A model generated the notes under the pieces. It had not been told where the DNA came from. It ran no database searches and was given only the letters and a program-made list of their open reading frames with translations. Source: Sparassis latifolia (lineage: Eukaryota > Basidiomycota > Agaricomycetes > Polyporales > Sparassidaceae). Taken from it: 64,000 nt of DNA. This document shows, piece by piece, positions 46,013 to 57,188 of this stretch. Each line of letters starts with the position of its first letter. The stretch's first letter is position 1. The DNA lies in the NCBI GenBank assembly GCA_018466975.1, contig CM031557.1, forward strand, positions 1,364,001 to 1,428,000, read 5' to 3'. The translations under genes were made by a program, and so were the position numbers.

Positions 46013-47556
46013 TCATAGCTGCGTGGTCCCACCCTGACGTGAGTGTCGCCCGTCGAATAGCCGCACGTCAGGCTCGTCCCTACTCCGGTCCTCATCCGTG
46101 AATATGGAGTCAGTATCGCCGCTCATCGAGCTGTGCAGGCTCGTTGTTTCCGGTGACGACTCGGACGACTCGTGCGGTGCGGGGATGGTAGGCTCGTCGT
46201 CTGTGTAGCATTCGACGTCCGCGACCGCCTGGGGCTCTGTCTCGCTCGCTGTGTCTGAGCTTGCCACAGACTGCCTCTTTGATAGGTGGTAGTCCATCGC
46301 GGGGCAGAACAAAGGCGATTCGCTCTGACCGTTCATGCGGTGGAATGCGCGGTGCGGATGTGCAAGAGCCCGCTGGTGGGCAAAATACGCGCTCAATGCC
46401 GTAAAATACTCCGTCGGCCCAATGGGTATGTGCGTGTCTGGAGTCATGGGAGACGACGTCGAAGGGAGAAATTGGGTGAGTGAAATGTCATCCCCAATCT
46501 TTGATTGCAGATCTACCATCTTGGTATAATACTGCATTTCCTCGGGTGAGATCGTGAGATGGAAATCATTCAATAGGAGGAATTGCAGCTCGAGAATGTT
46601 GAGCTCAGCAAGGGTAAGTCCCCCAACCTACAGTGCAACACACCAGTCAGCAACTCACGGACGAAGAAAATGGGTGTATAACAATAACTCACCTTGGCGT
46701 ACCGAGAGTTTGTGTAGAAGACGTCACTGAAAAACTTGTCGGCAACAGTGATACCAGCAATAATCAGGCGATGAATGTTGTAGAAGTCAATAGGAACGAT
46801 TTCCCCACACGTGTCCCTCCCCGGCCTCGTCATACGGTCGAGGTACACGAGCAACGAGATGAAAACTTCGTTGCTTGTCGGGCAGTATTTCTGTATCCGC
46901 TGGAGATAGCTGTCAAGTGCAATGGTGGGTATTTGACGTGCGTGGAAAGTGAGCGAACGTGAGCGCGCCAGAGATTCACGCGATGTAGTAGTAAGCGTCT
47001 GCCATATAGGGCCGTGATGCTCGCTGTCAGATGAATGTGGTGGCCGAAGAGGCGTCGACATGTATGTATTCGCCGGGGGAATGCTATTCAGTTTCACAAT
47101 ACGACTAAGCGTGCTGGCGAGCATGCCCAGCAGTGTCTCGGAGTCATAGTCGTTGACGTCAATGTCAGACAACTCCGGTAGCACCGCCTCGCTGTGGTTG
47201 TCTTCCGAGTCGAATGCGGGTGGTGTTTCTGGGCCCTCCTCCTCGTGCTTAAGTTGCTCACGTCGAAATGAGCGTTGTCCACGCTGTGACGGGGTTGTCG
47301 CTGGTGCCACAGGTCGATGCGCAGAGGGGCCCGGGCTATCTTGTGAAGTGGTAGTTGGTGGTACAGAAGAATGTGAAGATGAAGCCGCAGCATACATTGG
47401 AAGAACGAAGGCAGACTGTAGTTTCCGCTGTGGTGGCAGATGATCAGGGAGCCTGTATGACTCTGATGTCGCCGCCGACATATGGGACCTAAGCGGTGTG
47501 GGGTGTACGACAGATGGCAGTTGACAAGGTAGATGAGACGGAGTGAGTGCGAGCAT
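46013..47556 (-). CDS. Pho80-like (PCL family) cyclin, 492 aa
   Basis: Pho80/PCL cyclins activate a Pho85-type CDK in phosphate, glycogen and cell-cycle control. Exon 47556-46693 and exon 46627-46013 join across a 65 bp GT-AG intron, phase 0. The Ser/Pro-rich N-terminus (~150 aa) is followed by the cyclin fold: DYDSETLLGMLASTLSRIV, ALDSYLQRIQKYCPTSNEVF, ISLLVYLDRMTR, FYNIHRLIIAGITVADKFFS, DVFYTNSRYAKVGGLTLAEL and NILELQFLLLNDFHLTISP. These give the expected helix order, including the KF(F/L)SD and LN-LE-FL signatures. The C-terminus is long, acidic and Ser-rich. The start is chosen at 47556, 67 bp downstream of a TTTAAA box. In-frame upstream methionines exist at 47634 and 47715. No lesion seen. 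Confidence 0.85.
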
Positions 47557-47622
47557 TATTGTGGTACAAATCAGGTGGAGGACGCATGGACGACTGAGGG
47601 CAGTGAAACTTGAAGAGGAACC

Positions 47623-47628
47623 TTTAAA
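47623..47628 (-). promoter_or_regulatory. TATA-like box of the cyclin gene
   Basis: TTTAAA on the minus strand, followed by a pyrimidine-rich tract and the ATG 67 bp downstream. It would lie inside the CDS if translation began at 47634 or 47715. Confidence 0.4.
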
Positions 47629-47715
47629 GTCCATCCTTCCCCCACTCAATAAGGTTTTTAGCCACAGTCGTGGAACCACGAAGCTGTCAAGCTTGTAAGT
47701 TTGATCATCGATCAA

Positions 47716-48595
47716 AACTTGAAGGATGCATCACACGTTCTACCCGATCAGGAAGTTTTCTTGACCGCTGACTAACATCACTCCGTGACAGCACTGCTGG
47801 AAGGCCCCGAGCCCCAATGCCCGCGCGGGGAGGGGGTCGACATGTCGGGCAAGGCCGCGGGGGTTACTGGGAACGTCTCTCAGAGCACCTCGCACTCCCA
47901 GCCATCGTGCAGCTGAGTCTCTTTTTTTGCTCGCGCTCAATCGGGCAAGTCACCAGGTTACCGTGGTGGCCACCGGGGCTGTGGTACATGCAAAGACGTG
48001 CTGACAATTTGAAGTTTAGTGCCTGGGTAGTCCAATCACCTGGATTATCGAAGAGATCTGACCCCCGCCGCAACGCCGCCATCGTGCACGAGTCAACTCA
48101 GCAGGAGGACCACCGTGTAGACTTCATTTCTTCCACCTCTTGTCCGCCGTCCGTGTCGCTTCGCCGCTGTCCGTATCGTCTCGCCACCGCCATTCTTACC
48201 GTATTCGCTCGCCGCCGCCATCCGCCGTTCGCATCATCCCGAAATTGCCGTTCGCTGTCCGCCGTCCGTATCGTATCGTCGCCGTCGTTCGCCCTTCGTA
48301 TCGTCTCTCCGCTCGCCGTTCACATCGATTCGCCGCTGTCACCCGCCGTTCGTCTCGCGTTGTCACCCTCGCCGTCGCATCGTCCTGTTGCCGTCGTCTC
48401 TTTATCATCCTTCACCCCACGGTTGATCTCCATCATTATCCCTCGATCTCGCACTTGTCCTTGCCTCTCCCTTAGGTAGACTTACACATTGTGCAATTTC
48501 CTGAGACAAACGGTGGAGAATTCCACCGGCGGTAAATTTTGAGATCTGCCAAAAAACGCTAGAACTAGCCAAGTAACACTTTTGTACCACAGATG
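47716..48595. other. intergenic with CG-rich low-complexity tract
   Basis: No gene supported. It contains the pyrimidine-rich tract at 48140-48420; the open frames across it are by-products of composition. Confidence 0.5.
48140..48420 (+). repeat. low-complexity CGCCG/TCG-rich pyrimidine tract
   Basis: Degenerate reiteration of short words such as CGCCGTTCG, TCGTATCG and CGCCGCTG over about 280 bp, with strand asymmetry (C/T-rich on plus). No fixed period by eye. Confidence 0.65.
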
Positions 48596-49747
48596 CTACA
48601 ACATGATGCTAATCCTACATACAGAGTGCCATCGGACATAGCGGCCGCCTCCCGACACAAACGACCATGAGAAACAGTAAGCACCCCCTGTTACATATTC
48701 ACTCGCATCAAAAGACGACAATCCAACTGAACTATCGATGCCGTAAGTACGATATTCACAGAAGGATAGAAATCCAATTAGTACCACCATGCCTGTGCAT
48801 ATGACCGATTGTTCTCGTGGGCCATCATCAAGATGTTCCAACTGATACGACCTGCATACGTCCGTAAGCTTCGTCCACGAGCTTTGACAGAAGGATAGAA
48901 ATCCAATTAGTACCAAGGACGTTGATTCTGCAGGACACGAGTGGTCAGACTCAGCGTGACGAATGTGGGTAATAACTACAAACAAAATACTAGGCACTAG
49001 AGACGCGATAATCCAGTGCGATACAGAGGTACTGAGGAGGCCGGCATTGTCATTCTGCAATTCGTATATCACTTTACCCAGGAAAGCTATACATCAAATA
49101 TGGACAGTACGGTTAAATTGTGGACCTAGGAGGATGACGCACTAACCAAGGCTGGGAAGTAAAGCAAGCCCGAAAACAGCAACTAATTTTGATTTGTTGG
49201 AGATATCATAAGCCCTGAAAACCTTGAAGAAGACATGACGTTCGTTAAACGGACGTAGACAGGAGAAATGTCACCATTATCGCATCACTTGCGGTGATTG
49301 CTGCTACAAACAGAGAAACGACCGCAATTGCTGAGCCACTGTTGGAATTTCCTGTCAAGAAGTGGTAATCTGACGCTAAAACGGGTGACTAATCCTACTG
49401 TCAGAGACTCGCACGAGTTTTAGAGGGAGATGATCACTCACACCCATGGAGGATGCAAGGAGCACCGACGTAGCAAGTATATACGGGAAGTATAGATGAA
49501 AGGATATTTTGCTTTTCTTTACATATATCGCCGCTGTAGCCCAAAACCGCGAAGGCGAATCCTGATACACATCGTGAATGAACTTTGATTTCAATTGCAA
49601 CAAAGACTGACCTAGAGAAAATCCCATTACTGGTGATACCGTGGCATCAGAAGACTCCATGATGAGCAGAAGGAGAGCGAGTGTCAGAGGCGCCGAAAGG
49701 AGTGTGATGAATAATGGGGATGTGCGTGTAACGTTCTTCCTACGCAT
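48596..49747 (-). pseudogene. integral membrane protein remnants
   Basis: Minus-strand frames hold several hydrophobic segments: 49747-49376 (FITLLSAPLTLALLLLIME; PYILATSVLLASSMG), a spaced GSAIAVVSLFVAAITASDAI near 49345-49280, KLVAVFGLALLPSL near 49185-49150, and 49072-48596 (WIIASLVPSILFVVITHIRH). The alternation of helices and short loops recalls the multi-helix membrane protein families expanded in Agaricomycetes, but I cannot name one. Stops between segments (for example after LLSTSV near 49258) suggest decay or unrecognised introns. A 30 bp direct repeat makes LVLIGFLSFC occur twice. Confidence 0.35.
48758..48917 (-). repeat. 30 bp direct repeat pair
   Basis: ACAGAAGGATAGAAATCCAA followed by TTAGTACCA occurs near 48760-48788 and again near 48889-48917, in the same orientation, with about 100 bp between. 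Confidence 0.85.
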
Positions 49748-51294
49748 GTTTTATCCCGTTTGTCGGGAAGGCATCCTTTGACAGGTCCTCCCGTGCCTCG
49801 TTAGTCACCGCAACAGTACATTTGGTCCAAATTTTACACTTGATTTGTCGAATTTGCGGTGTACTCTTATTGCAAATAGACCGTCCGTGGGTATAAATCA
49901 GAGACCCCTAAAGACAGAGAAACCCTAAGTACTGAGAGAAACGCCTGTTACTGGAAAGTCAGAAGGGTTCCCCGTCTGATCGGTCAAGGCTCCCGATGTC
50001 AGGCTGTCCGCCGTGTGGCACGCGGCATTTATCGCAATACCTGGAGTAGTATTACGGATTGTATCAGTGGTGATGCCAGTGAGTAATGATTGTTGCTCCC
50101 CCACCGGTACTGACAGTTGCCTACCTGGAAGGAGCGCCCCTTCTGTTGGGGAAACTACTATAAACCATCGAAAATAGCAACACATCCCTTGAGCGCGCTG
50201 CCTCGCGGTTCCGTCTTGTGTGCCGTGGCGATATGGGCAATCGGGGACCTGATTTGGATGTCGAAACGTTCAGTGCACATTTTATCTGGGGATTTCTTCA
50301 AAAAATGCAGGAGAAGGGGCAAGTGTGTATCAGAGACGTGCACGGGGAGTTGGCCTCCGCAATAAAGATTGCATGTGAGGGGCACATATTGAGGTGTCAT
50401 ACAATCCTGGCAGGGTGCTGGGGCATATCGTAGTGTGAGCGTGAGGGATGGAGGAGGGTTAGGCTCCCAGTCAATCGGGTTTGATTTTCCAACCAATCTT
50501 CGACAGTCGTAAGGAGACTGACGGGGCGGATTTGTGAGTCGACAAGTTGACACTGAGGGTATAACGTTGTCAGTACAATGCTCAACGTTGCAGTGGAGCG
50601 CCGTGAACGTTTCGACGTTTTCACGATGGTTCGCTTGAGTCGCGCGCGGTAAGGACCCCGGGACACAAGAAAGCTGATTCCGTAAAAAGGGCGGTCTTTG
50701 CCGAGCGAACGCAGAGCAAGGGAACGTCAATGAGACGAGGGAAGGGAACCGTCAAAGCTTAGGATGATCTATTCGGAAACCCCGTTACAGCGGAACTACT
50801 GCATAGAAACATGGAAAGACGGAGGTGCCATCCAAAAAACCAATGGCCGCCATTGACTGAGAGTACCGTGCGCTGCTAACGCTGCCCACCAGGCCACAAA
50901 GGGTGGGGCCATGTTGTAGTCGTCATTAATTCATTAGAGACGACGAGCAACGGCCGGCCCTTCCCCAATGAACGCCCTCTCTTTCTCGGACAAAGGGACT
51001 CTACTTAGTCTCCCAAAGCACGTTGTGCCCGAGAGGTGGGGTCCGTTTCTAGCTTGGGGGAGAAGGCGATTGAAGACGGACATCTGGTACAGGGGAGGAC
51101 GTATGCGGTGACAGGCGGGCAGTGGCGAGAAGGGAGATCAGTCTCGAACCGTCGAATGAAAATGTCCACGCAAAGGCTCACCGTACGCATTGTGTCACCC
51201 GCTCGCGACGCGTCGAACCAACAGTCGTGATGCCAACTCCAGGCCGCCTTGCGTAGTACCCGCGTCACTACATAAAAGCACGCATCGCGCTTGA
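49748..51294. other. gene-poor stretch
   Basis: Several minus-strand frames of moderate length (50158-50730) but no motif or splice-linked structure. Nothing assigned. Confidence 0.4.
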
Positions 51295-51780
51295 TCAGAC
51301 ACACGATGCAGAGCTGCGCGGTGATGGTCCACTTGTCCGTGTGCAGGTTGAACTTGAAAATTGTGCTTCCACGGGTGCAGGTGCAGAGCTAGACTGGAGG
51401 ACGGCCGCAGGTCGAGCGATCGGTGAGGACGACGGCGCCACTGAGGGTAAGGGCTCGGGGAAGTTAACGAAGGCCGGAGCGGATGTCAAGGACAGGAAGG
51501 CGGAGGAGGCGGGCATGTCTGAGGTCGGCGGCGCTGCTGCGGAGTGGACGGAGCGACGCGTAGGCATGGACGCCGGCGCGGTAGCAGGGGTGGAGGTAGC
51601 TGCAGCAGAGCCAGAGCCAGGCCCGAGGGAAGACATATACGCTCTGGAAATGTCGTTTCGCGCGCCGCCGATCATCTTCAGGAGATCGACACAGTCGGGA
51701 GTTGGCAGCCCCATGTAGTCCGGCGGTAGTCGCAGACTCGAAAGTGATGGGATTGGCGGCATGTTGGACAGCTCCCGCAT
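51295..51780 (-). CDS. hypothetical Pro/Ser/Ala-rich protein
   Basis: 161-residue ORF beginning MRELSNMPPIPSLSSLRLPP, then a more ordered GLPTPDCVDLLKMIGGARND, then a long Pro/Ser/Ala-rich tail. Codon use is GC-rich like the real exons nearby. I recognise no family. It could be a first exon; no clear continuation found. Confidence 0.35.
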   Translation of the reverse strand: MRELSNMPPIPSLSSLRLPPDYMGLPTPDCVDLLKMIGGARNDISRAYMSSLGPGSGSAAATSTPATAPASMPTRRSVHSAAAPPTSDMPASSAFLSLTSAPAFVNFPEPLPSVAPSSSPIARPAAVLQSSSAPAPVEAQFSSSTCTRTSGPSPRSSASCV

Positions 51781-52429
51781 AGTGGGTGAATTTCCATAAC
51801 TGAGCGCCTAAAGCAGCCTATCGCTCCAGTCACCGTGAGCGCACTAAAAGCGAAACAGTCCAGTTGAGGAACTGCTGATCCTGCATATTGAATGGGATAG
51901 TCAATCTGCAGGAGCCATTAGGAGAGGCAGCAGGCAGGTAAAGGAACGCACTGGTTGTGTCAGTGCTTGAAGTCGATGGTCGGGCCTTTGCGGTCGAATT
52001 CGCGCTCGTATGGTGGGAGCTCTGAGATGACCCATGCGACGAGTCATGCCGCTGTGGCGACAGTCCTGGAAGTAGCGTACAATCGAATTATTCATACAGA
52101 TTTACTTGGAGTGGGGAATGATCTTACTAGTCTACAACGTAGGAGCGGTCGAACTATGCGAACGCATCGCCGCCAAAAATTTGCCTAAATCCTCTGTAGG
52201 TTGAGGTCGTGAGCACCTTGAAGTTTCGGGCAAATGGACGACTTCGAGCAAGTTGCGAACCCGCTTATAACCCGATCTACTGAAATTCAGAGAAACTTGC
52301 AGCCCGTATCCCCTCACAGAGCATATGGCCTGCGGGAGAAGCGTATCGTGTGCGTGGCTGCTCTTCTGTGGTGGACCATCCCATACGATTGTTCCATCGC
52401 ATCTGAACTGTCTATTCGAAGGACCAATC
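51781..52429. other. intergenic or decayed gene end
   Basis: No supportable gene. It may include the disintegrated 3' part of the chitin-synthase relic. Confidence 0.4.
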
Positions 52430-53310
52430 GGGGCCGGGGCCGTCCGTCCACGCAGTAACTGGACCGCTGAAGTGATTAACAGTAAACGTGGGGAAACCTG
52501 AACGATCCATCGTGCCTGCCTTGAAGGACGAGTGATTACCCCATCGCTTCGCGAACGACTCGGTCATGGTGTGGTCCGTTGACGCCTCGCCTGGTCATCC
52601 ATGACGTGAATGAGACCCCAGGCTTGTGCTGCAATAAGCGGAGACACTCGGAGTTGTCGAAATACGGCACCTGGGGAACGAAGCGGGAGATACCCTCTGT
52701 CGTGTACTCGCAGACGTGGCGCTCGAACAGCTTCTTCTCTGTGAAGTTCTGTAACCGCTTGTTAGCGAAGTTGACGCAGAACTGATCTAGGGAGTTCGGC
52801 CGGCTAGTCATGTTCTGGGGGCCAGGTAAGTCAAACAGTCCGATGAACATATTGAAGTCGTCGTGGCAAAGGCGTTGGCTGACGTGTTCGTTCAACCATG
52901 CAAACAGGAGGGAGTATAGCGGCTTCACGAGTTCGTCTCAGTTATCAGAGGCACCGTCGGGATCCAGGAAGATTGTACATAGCTCCTTCTTCACCATCTT
53001 CGTTCGGTACGATAGCGCAGCCTCCAAAGCTTCCGGCTGCACGCCCAAGAAATCTGCGACGATATCGAGGACATCCGTGTTGCACACGACAGCAGCGCCT
53101 TCGCTAAGCAGAGCGATCAATATGGAATTCCAGGTTATCCAGATGGAAAATAGCAGCAGCAACCAGCTGGCACTTCTGCGCGACATGTCTTTTCGAGAAT
53201 CCCACGCTCTTCAACACCACCTTCAACTGATCTAACCGCACGGCATCCTCATACCAGATGCACATTTCGCGAGGCACATAGCTTGAAATGGCGGGGAGAT
53301 GGACATCGGT
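52430..53310 (-). pseudogene. myosin-motor chitin synthase (class V/VII type), internally deleted fragment
   Basis: These enzymes fuse a myosin-like motor to a chitin synthase and build cell-wall chitin. Minus-strand blocks: DVHLPAIS (53305-53280), LDQLKVVLKSVGFSKRHVAQ (53240-53180), NTDVLDIVADFLGVQPEALE, TIFLDPDGASDN, LYSLLFAWLNEHVSQRLC (52920-52870), FNMFIGLFDLPGPQNMTSR, LDQFCVNFANKRLQNF, ISRFVPQVPYFDNSECLRLL, and ESFAKRWGNHSSFKAG then FPTFTVNHFSGPVT (52555-52460). The N-terminal HLPAIS is followed almost directly by motor sequence normally ~370 residues later, so the P-loop and switch regions are gone. Frames change at least three times, and the catalytic chitin synthase domain is absent. 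A dead fragment. Confidence 0.75.
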
Positions 53311-53733
53311 TGGACAGGTGACACACATGAAAGAGTCCCTTGCAGACAGTCAACGCCGTCGTGTCCACAGGGAACCCCATCAAAAGGAATCAGCTGGGGA
53401 CAATCGTACCCGACACGCCAACTGTCCAAGTCGCAGGGATGCTGGACCTTCACGAACCGGTCATCCAATGGCCAATGGCGAAAGTGAACCGTAAGGCGGG
53501 GGTGCATTTAGCGAACTGGATCTATGATGCACGGACGGACCATACTACGAGGTGTACTTCTCGCGGAGTGCCGTGAGCGAGCTCGATCGCACGATCTGCT
53601 CTGCACACTGCAAGTCAGACATGTCTTGCGACGCGCATCACGAAAGGTTTCTGCTGAACATAATCCGCAGGCTAGAGTCAGCGAACCCTCTTCGATCTCT
53701 CCCGAAAGATGTCACGTACCAGTAACAGCCCGC

Positions 53734-54250
53734 TCACGTTGACGTCCTAGTCCCTACGGTCCTTAGCGGACCTGGACGTTCCGTGGTGGCCTCACGGAAG
53801 CACTCAACCTCTACTTCCGCTCCCTCGCCACTACAAGTTTGCCTGACAGTGCTCTGATGGTGACGGTCTACGTGGCCACGGCTCACGATTGAACGACGGA
53901 CTCCTTCTCTACCTGCGGAGAAGACCTCGAGATATCCATCGTCTGGAAAAATGAGACACATGTCGGGAATGTCTACGACTTTGCTTACGCCATCTTGATC
54001 GAGATCCTCGTTTTCTTCTTGCACGGCACGCTGGGTGGGAGGGATATATCCACTGCACGCCTCCGCCTCGGCATCTTCGGCAAGCGGAGGAAGGGCAGTG
54101 TCCGCGCAGGAGAGTTCAACGCCTATGCCTTGCTTCTTGAAGATCGAGTTCCGAGACGCCTTGGAAAGATAACGCGGTGGAAACTCGGTGTCGACGACTT
54201 TTTTCGAGATCGACTCTATCGCCGGCATAAAGTCCTACATCGAGCGTTAG
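53734..54250 (-). CDS. hypothetical acidic protein
   Basis: 164-residue ORF, extendable upstream to an AG acceptor near 54241 (GDFMPAIESISKKVVDTEFP). It then has RYLSKASRNSIFKKQGIGVE, an acidic middle (QEENEDLDQDGVSKVVDIPD) and a charged C-terminus. No motif recognised. It may be one exon of a larger gene; the upstream frame 54475-54250 has LWRAMLLVRSSACKLYALP but no certain join. Confidence 0.3.
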
Positions 54251-55443
54251 CCGATGGAAATTTGAAGCTGACATGTGCGCGTAGCTGAAATGACTCACTA
54301 CAGGGAGGGCATACAGCTTGCATGCTGACGATCGGACGAGCAGCATCGCCCGCCAGAGACCAACAGGTGTAGATGTCGATTCATAGACGCTATGTCTGCG
54401 AAATAATCGACGAGGGCGAGTATCCCATCGTCGCCATGTTACGCACGGCACACCAGCTAGTCGTGTCGGCATCACGACCCTCTGGCTGCATCACTGAGCC
54501 ATTGGGAGCTACGCACGAGCACAACGAGCGGCGGCTGGCTAAACAGCGGCAGGGAATGGTAGGGAGTAGGGGTAGTTAGTCGTTCAACATTCCTCGGGAA
54601 AGCAGTTGATCTTAAATTTTAGGTTTACCTGCCACGTGACTATGCTGTTCAAAGTGTACAACTATTATTTTACATATACACGCGGGTACATCTCTTTTTT
54701 TCGCAGTGCTTTAGTATCTTTTTGCGTGAGCCGTATTTATTCGCGCAACAACATTTTGCGTACACACTTTTCTGTCACCGCGCACTTTTTGAACTTTGGC
54801 GCTTAAGCAGCTGTCGCAACCCTCGGGGATAAGTCGGAAGTGCCCGGCGCTCTTTCTGTCGTGACTCGTTTGTCGGGCATGTCCCACTGCCGCCGCAGAG
54901 GCCTCCCGCCGTTGCTGCGCAATGTTTCCAACGCTTTGCATGTCATGCGTGACGGTGACCTTCCCTTAGAGGATGGTTTCCTCACATTTGGTAGTGTACA
55001 TGTGTATTTATTACTTTAATACTTTCGTTCAAATCAGAGAAGTGCAAAAAATCGAAGAAATTATTTGTAAAATCCACCCCGCTTCAGGAGTGTCCTGCTC
55101 GTCGTGGATGGCGGTAAGCATGAGGTCGGATCGACCTAATTTGGATGCCGAGGGATTGCCAAATGAGACTTACATTTCGTGCGCGGCGATGTGTTTTCCC
55201 TGCCAAAAGTTGCATGCACGGGGAATTTATTTTTTGTAAAAAGTGACCGTCATAAGCTCCGAGGGCTCCGACAGTCTTGGAAGCGTCGAAAAAGTTTGCG
55301 GGACAAAAAAGTGCATGTGAAAAGTTTTTTTGTATGAAGTGACCGTCATAAAATTAGGCCTATCTGACCTCACGCCTGCGAATGGAAGCAGAGCAATGTG
55401 ATCGCAGACGTATGATTCGAGTCTTACAACCTAGCTGCTAGGA
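54251..55443. other. intergenic
   Basis: No gene supported. AT-rich segments around 54600-54800 and 54990-55080. Confidence 0.5.
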
Positions 55444-56487
55444 TCAGGCCTGTGGTGGTGCAGACCGACCAAGTGCTGAGGGATTGTCCACAGGTGGAAC
55501 AAGGATACCAGGGTGAGCGCGAAGGACGTCACGGAGTGCCTCGTTCTGCAAAGAGTCTTAATCAGCCTGGCAGAAGAAGAAGGATGAAGGGGTGACATAC
55601 GGTGCACTGAAGCTCGAGGTGCTTCAGCCACAGCTCAGAAGCGTCGTGCTGAAGACCCGCGATCATACTCTTAGAGTGGAAAAATGTGCCTGTCATTACG
55701 CAGCAAGGGCTAAACGGATGGGGCTCAACTTACCTTGGCCGTCCTGGAGTCGAGACCGCGAAAGGACTCGAGCTTTTCGAAAGGAATTGGAAAGAGGGAG
55801 TAATCGAGAAGCTGGTGGTGGAGACGGTCGATATGAGCCTCGAGGCTGGCAGTATAAATGGTGCGTCTGTGTGGTGCTCCCATCGTGCATCTGAAAGATG
55901 AGGTAAGGTAGATGACATTGCAGAAGGAGAATGAAATGAGCGCACATTTCCTCCGGAGTGAAGAGTGCCTTCTCGAGAGCATGACTCCATACCTTACGGC
56001 GCTTGGAACCCTCGTGCTTGCGTGAGGTGATGGTGCGTGCAGGAGGGGAACTGGGGGAGGGCTTAGCATATGGCTTCTCCTCGGCCTGGAAGCAGTAGGT
56101 CGGGTCGGGGGCAAGGGAGGTTGCCGGGAGCTGCTCCGTAAAGGACGCGAGAGGGTAGGGGGCGAAAGGGGTGAACGAGGAATTGACGGGAGAAGGACAG
56201 CAGCTGTCTGTGAGGGAAGAATACGTGGATTGAATGTAAGTGACAGGAAATTCCGAACCCGGAACGGATGGCTGGAGGGACGGCGGGGCGGGTGGCAGAG
56301 AGTCAGAGGGGTTCCTCTGTGGACCTTGGAGATCATAGAGAAAGTGCCGCCGAGTTCTAAAGGGACAGGTCACCATACTCACTACAGCTTTCTGTTTATG
56401 CATCCAGGCCTCTGGAGCCTGCAGGGCACCTTCGCCTACTTCCTCCTCGTCAGTGTGTCTGAGCACTTCATCTAAGATATACCTCAT
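55444..56487 (-). CDS. regulator-like paralog A, 267 aa
   Basis: Exons 56487-56383, 56316-55946, 55890-55734, 55669-55601 and 55545-55444 join in phase (introns 55-66 bp) into 268 codons without lesions. The first half is Pro/Ser-rich. The second half has KRRKVWSHALEKALFTPEEI, GAPHRRTIYTASLEAHIDRL, LFPIPFEKLESFRGLDSRTA and SMIAGLQHDASELWLKHLEL. The basic patch followed by amphipathic helices suggests a DNA-binding or dimerising regulator. I considered a TEA domain but the match is not convincing, so the family stays unnamed. It shares exon sizes (157 and 69 nt), intron phases and motifs with the gene at 57189-58231, from which it is divergently transcribed. Confidence 0.75.
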
Positions 56488-56500
56488 TCATACACGACTA

Positions 56501-56761
56501 CTACCACGTGGCCGGTTTTCTCCATTCTCCTCCTCGCACCTCAACGATCTGAAGAATCGGTTCATGCACGATTTTAGCTACGGCATATACAATACTTTCT
56601 GCCGGAACCGATGTTCTTTCATTGTTGTTGTTGTTGAAGAGAATGCGAATCAGTTTCCACGTGGAGTGGTCGCGTATGAATGAGGCATATCTTACCCGAA
56701 ATATATATTGCGCTAGCTCACGCAACGTTTCGGGCACGTTGTCACGCGAGGGAGATACCAA
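56501..56761 (-). CDS. possible upstream ORF or extra exon of paralog A
   Basis: 86-residue frame with protein-like content (VPETLRELAQYIFRVRYASF, DHSTWKLIRILF, SIVYAVAKIVHEPILQIVEV) just upstream of paralog A on the same strand. It could be a separate small gene, an upstream exon, or chance. It contains a short Asn run from CAA repeats. Confidence 0.3.
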   Translation of the reverse strand: MVSPSRDNVPETLRELAQYIFRVRYASFIRDHSTWKLIRILFNNNNNERTSVPAESIVYAVAKIVHEPILQIVEVRGGEWRKPATW

Positions 56762-56956
56762 GTGGTCTTACTAATTGCAGCGTACTTATAATATATAGGA
56801 TGCCACACTTTGGCACTAAACACTGACGGTATTGTTGGTGTCTTTGAACGGCATGCGGGTCGCTTTGAACGCGTGCTAAACTCGCTTGTGTGAGGATGTT
56901 GACGCGTCCCAAGTACACGTATCCAGCCGGCCCCGGCCAGTGCGTCATACCCCTCC

Positions 56957-57003
56957 TTCAATCAAGGAAGCTCAATCAAGGGTTCAATAAGGTCAATCAA
57001 CCT
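56957..57003. promoter_or_regulatory. iterated TCAATCAAGG motif between divergent paralogs
   Basis: TCAATCAAGG occurs at 56958 and 56972, followed by TCAATAAGG at 56984 and TCAATCAACC at 56992, all in the same orientation within 47 bp. It lies 190-230 bp upstream of paralog B's ATG and 470-510 bp upstream of paralog A's. Iterated sites in a shared upstream region are candidate regulator-binding sites. Confidence 0.5.
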
Positions 57004-57139
57004 TGACTCGTCAAAATGCAGTAGCCCGGCGCAGGAGTGCCAACTATGGCCTAATAACCCACAATCTTGGGCAAGCCTGAGATCCCATCGTAACAAGAGT
57101 CGAACGCTATATCGATCGGATACACCCCGACCTCCTTCC

Positions 57140-57146
57140 TATAAAA
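57140..57146 (+). promoter_or_regulatory. TATA box of paralog B
   Basis: TATAAAA 43-49 bp before the ATG at 57189, an excellent consensus at a plausible distance. Confidence 0.6.
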
Positions 57147-57188
57147 CCGTCTGCTGCATATGCTCTATTACCACGCCTTGTCCCAGGC

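Noticed and set aside
48140..48479. Plus-strand ORFs across the CGCCG tract
   Set aside because: Low-complexity composition gives Ser/Arg/Val-rich frames on every register; no real protein signature.
55734..55946. TEA/ATTS domain in paralog A
   Set aside because: The basic-helical segment superficially resembles TEA, but key TEA positions do not line up and paralog B, clearly related, does not fit either.
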